Source: Diprion similis
Taxonomy: Eukaryota; Arthropoda; Insecta; Hymenoptera; Diprionidae
Length of the DNA stretch: 64,000 nucleotides
Assembly (NCBI RefSeq): GCF_021155765.1
Contig: NC_060106.1
Location: 5,091,501-5,155,500, forward strand
Direction: 5' to 3'
Below are positions 63,801 through 64,000 of this stretch, in pieces (within the stretch, counting starts at the first letter, position 1; each line of letters begins with the position of its first letter). A program made the position numbers and the translations under genes. The notes beneath the pieces were generated by a model that saw only the letters and a list, made by a program, of their open reading frames with translations, was not told the DNA's origin and made no database searches.

Positions 63801-64000
63801 TTAAGCTAGCTTCAACTAAATATACCATGTTGATAAAAAAATAATGAAATTGGCCGCTCTCACTTCGGAACGATTTATCATCAATGTACAAAGACGCCTA
63901 CGGTGTTAAATTATGCAGGAAAAAAAACTGCTTTTACTTACGCGACTTGTATACATATATGTGTATTTATTAGTGTTTCAAAAAAATCGACTATTTTTTT
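60884..64000. other. AT-rich non-coding stretch
   Basis: No supported gene, RNA or mobile element. It contains a short AAT/ATA-type microsatellite near 62873-62892 and a poly(T) run near 63429-63446. Reading frames here are short and of low complexity. Confidence 0.55.
62873..62892. repeat. AAT microsatellite
   Basis: A short run of (AAT)n-type trinucleotide repeats in AT-rich spacer. Confidence 0.7.

Overview
The window looks like nuclear DNA of an insect, probably a hymenopteran (order-level call is low confidence). It has compact protein genes with GT-AG introns, an insect-type nucleoplasmin-like protein, CCAAT-box promoters, short inverted-repeat transposon remnants and a very long satellite array. 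I recognise no bacterial, viral or RNA genes.

Layout. Positions 1-8007 hold no exon I can support. They contain an old tandem duplication, a CA microsatellite and a 618-bp foldback transposon. Four genes follow in 13 kb: the 3' part of a ZIP13-type metal transporter (+, 8008-10107); SIL1, the nucleotide exchange factor of the ER chaperone BiP (-, 11659-13673, complete, ending in HDEL); nucleoplasmin-like histone chaperone Nlp (+, 14155-17118, with an alternative short C-terminus); and an unnamed 416-residue coiled-coil protein (+, 19158-21049). ZIP13 and SIL1 converge on a shared 3' region. SIL1 and Nlp diverge from a 481-bp CCAAT-containing promoter. ZIP13 and SIL1 both belong to the secretory pathway, Nlp to chromatin.

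The outstanding feature is a 35.7-kb satellite array at about 22690-58437, over half of the window. Its monomers come in two exact lengths, 167 bp (S) and 191 bp (L). L differs from S by a 24-bp insertion made of 15 new bases plus a 9-bp duplication. Distances between shared rare variants all resolve into whole numbers of S and L. This reveals nested higher-order repeats of 1074, 1313, 1456, 3509, 3986, 4678, 7901 and 9047 bp. The whole array fits 69 S and 126 L periods if one visible 13-bp deletion is allowed for. Edge monomers are more diverged than core ones, as expected of an array homogenised from the inside. Both flanks carry the same older, diverged repeat of about 310-330 bp in the same orientation, so the satellite seems to have expanded inside an older repeat field.

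The last 5.5 kb (58438-64000) holds those flanking repeats, a 447-bp Harbinger-like MITE and AT-rich DNA without recognisable genes.
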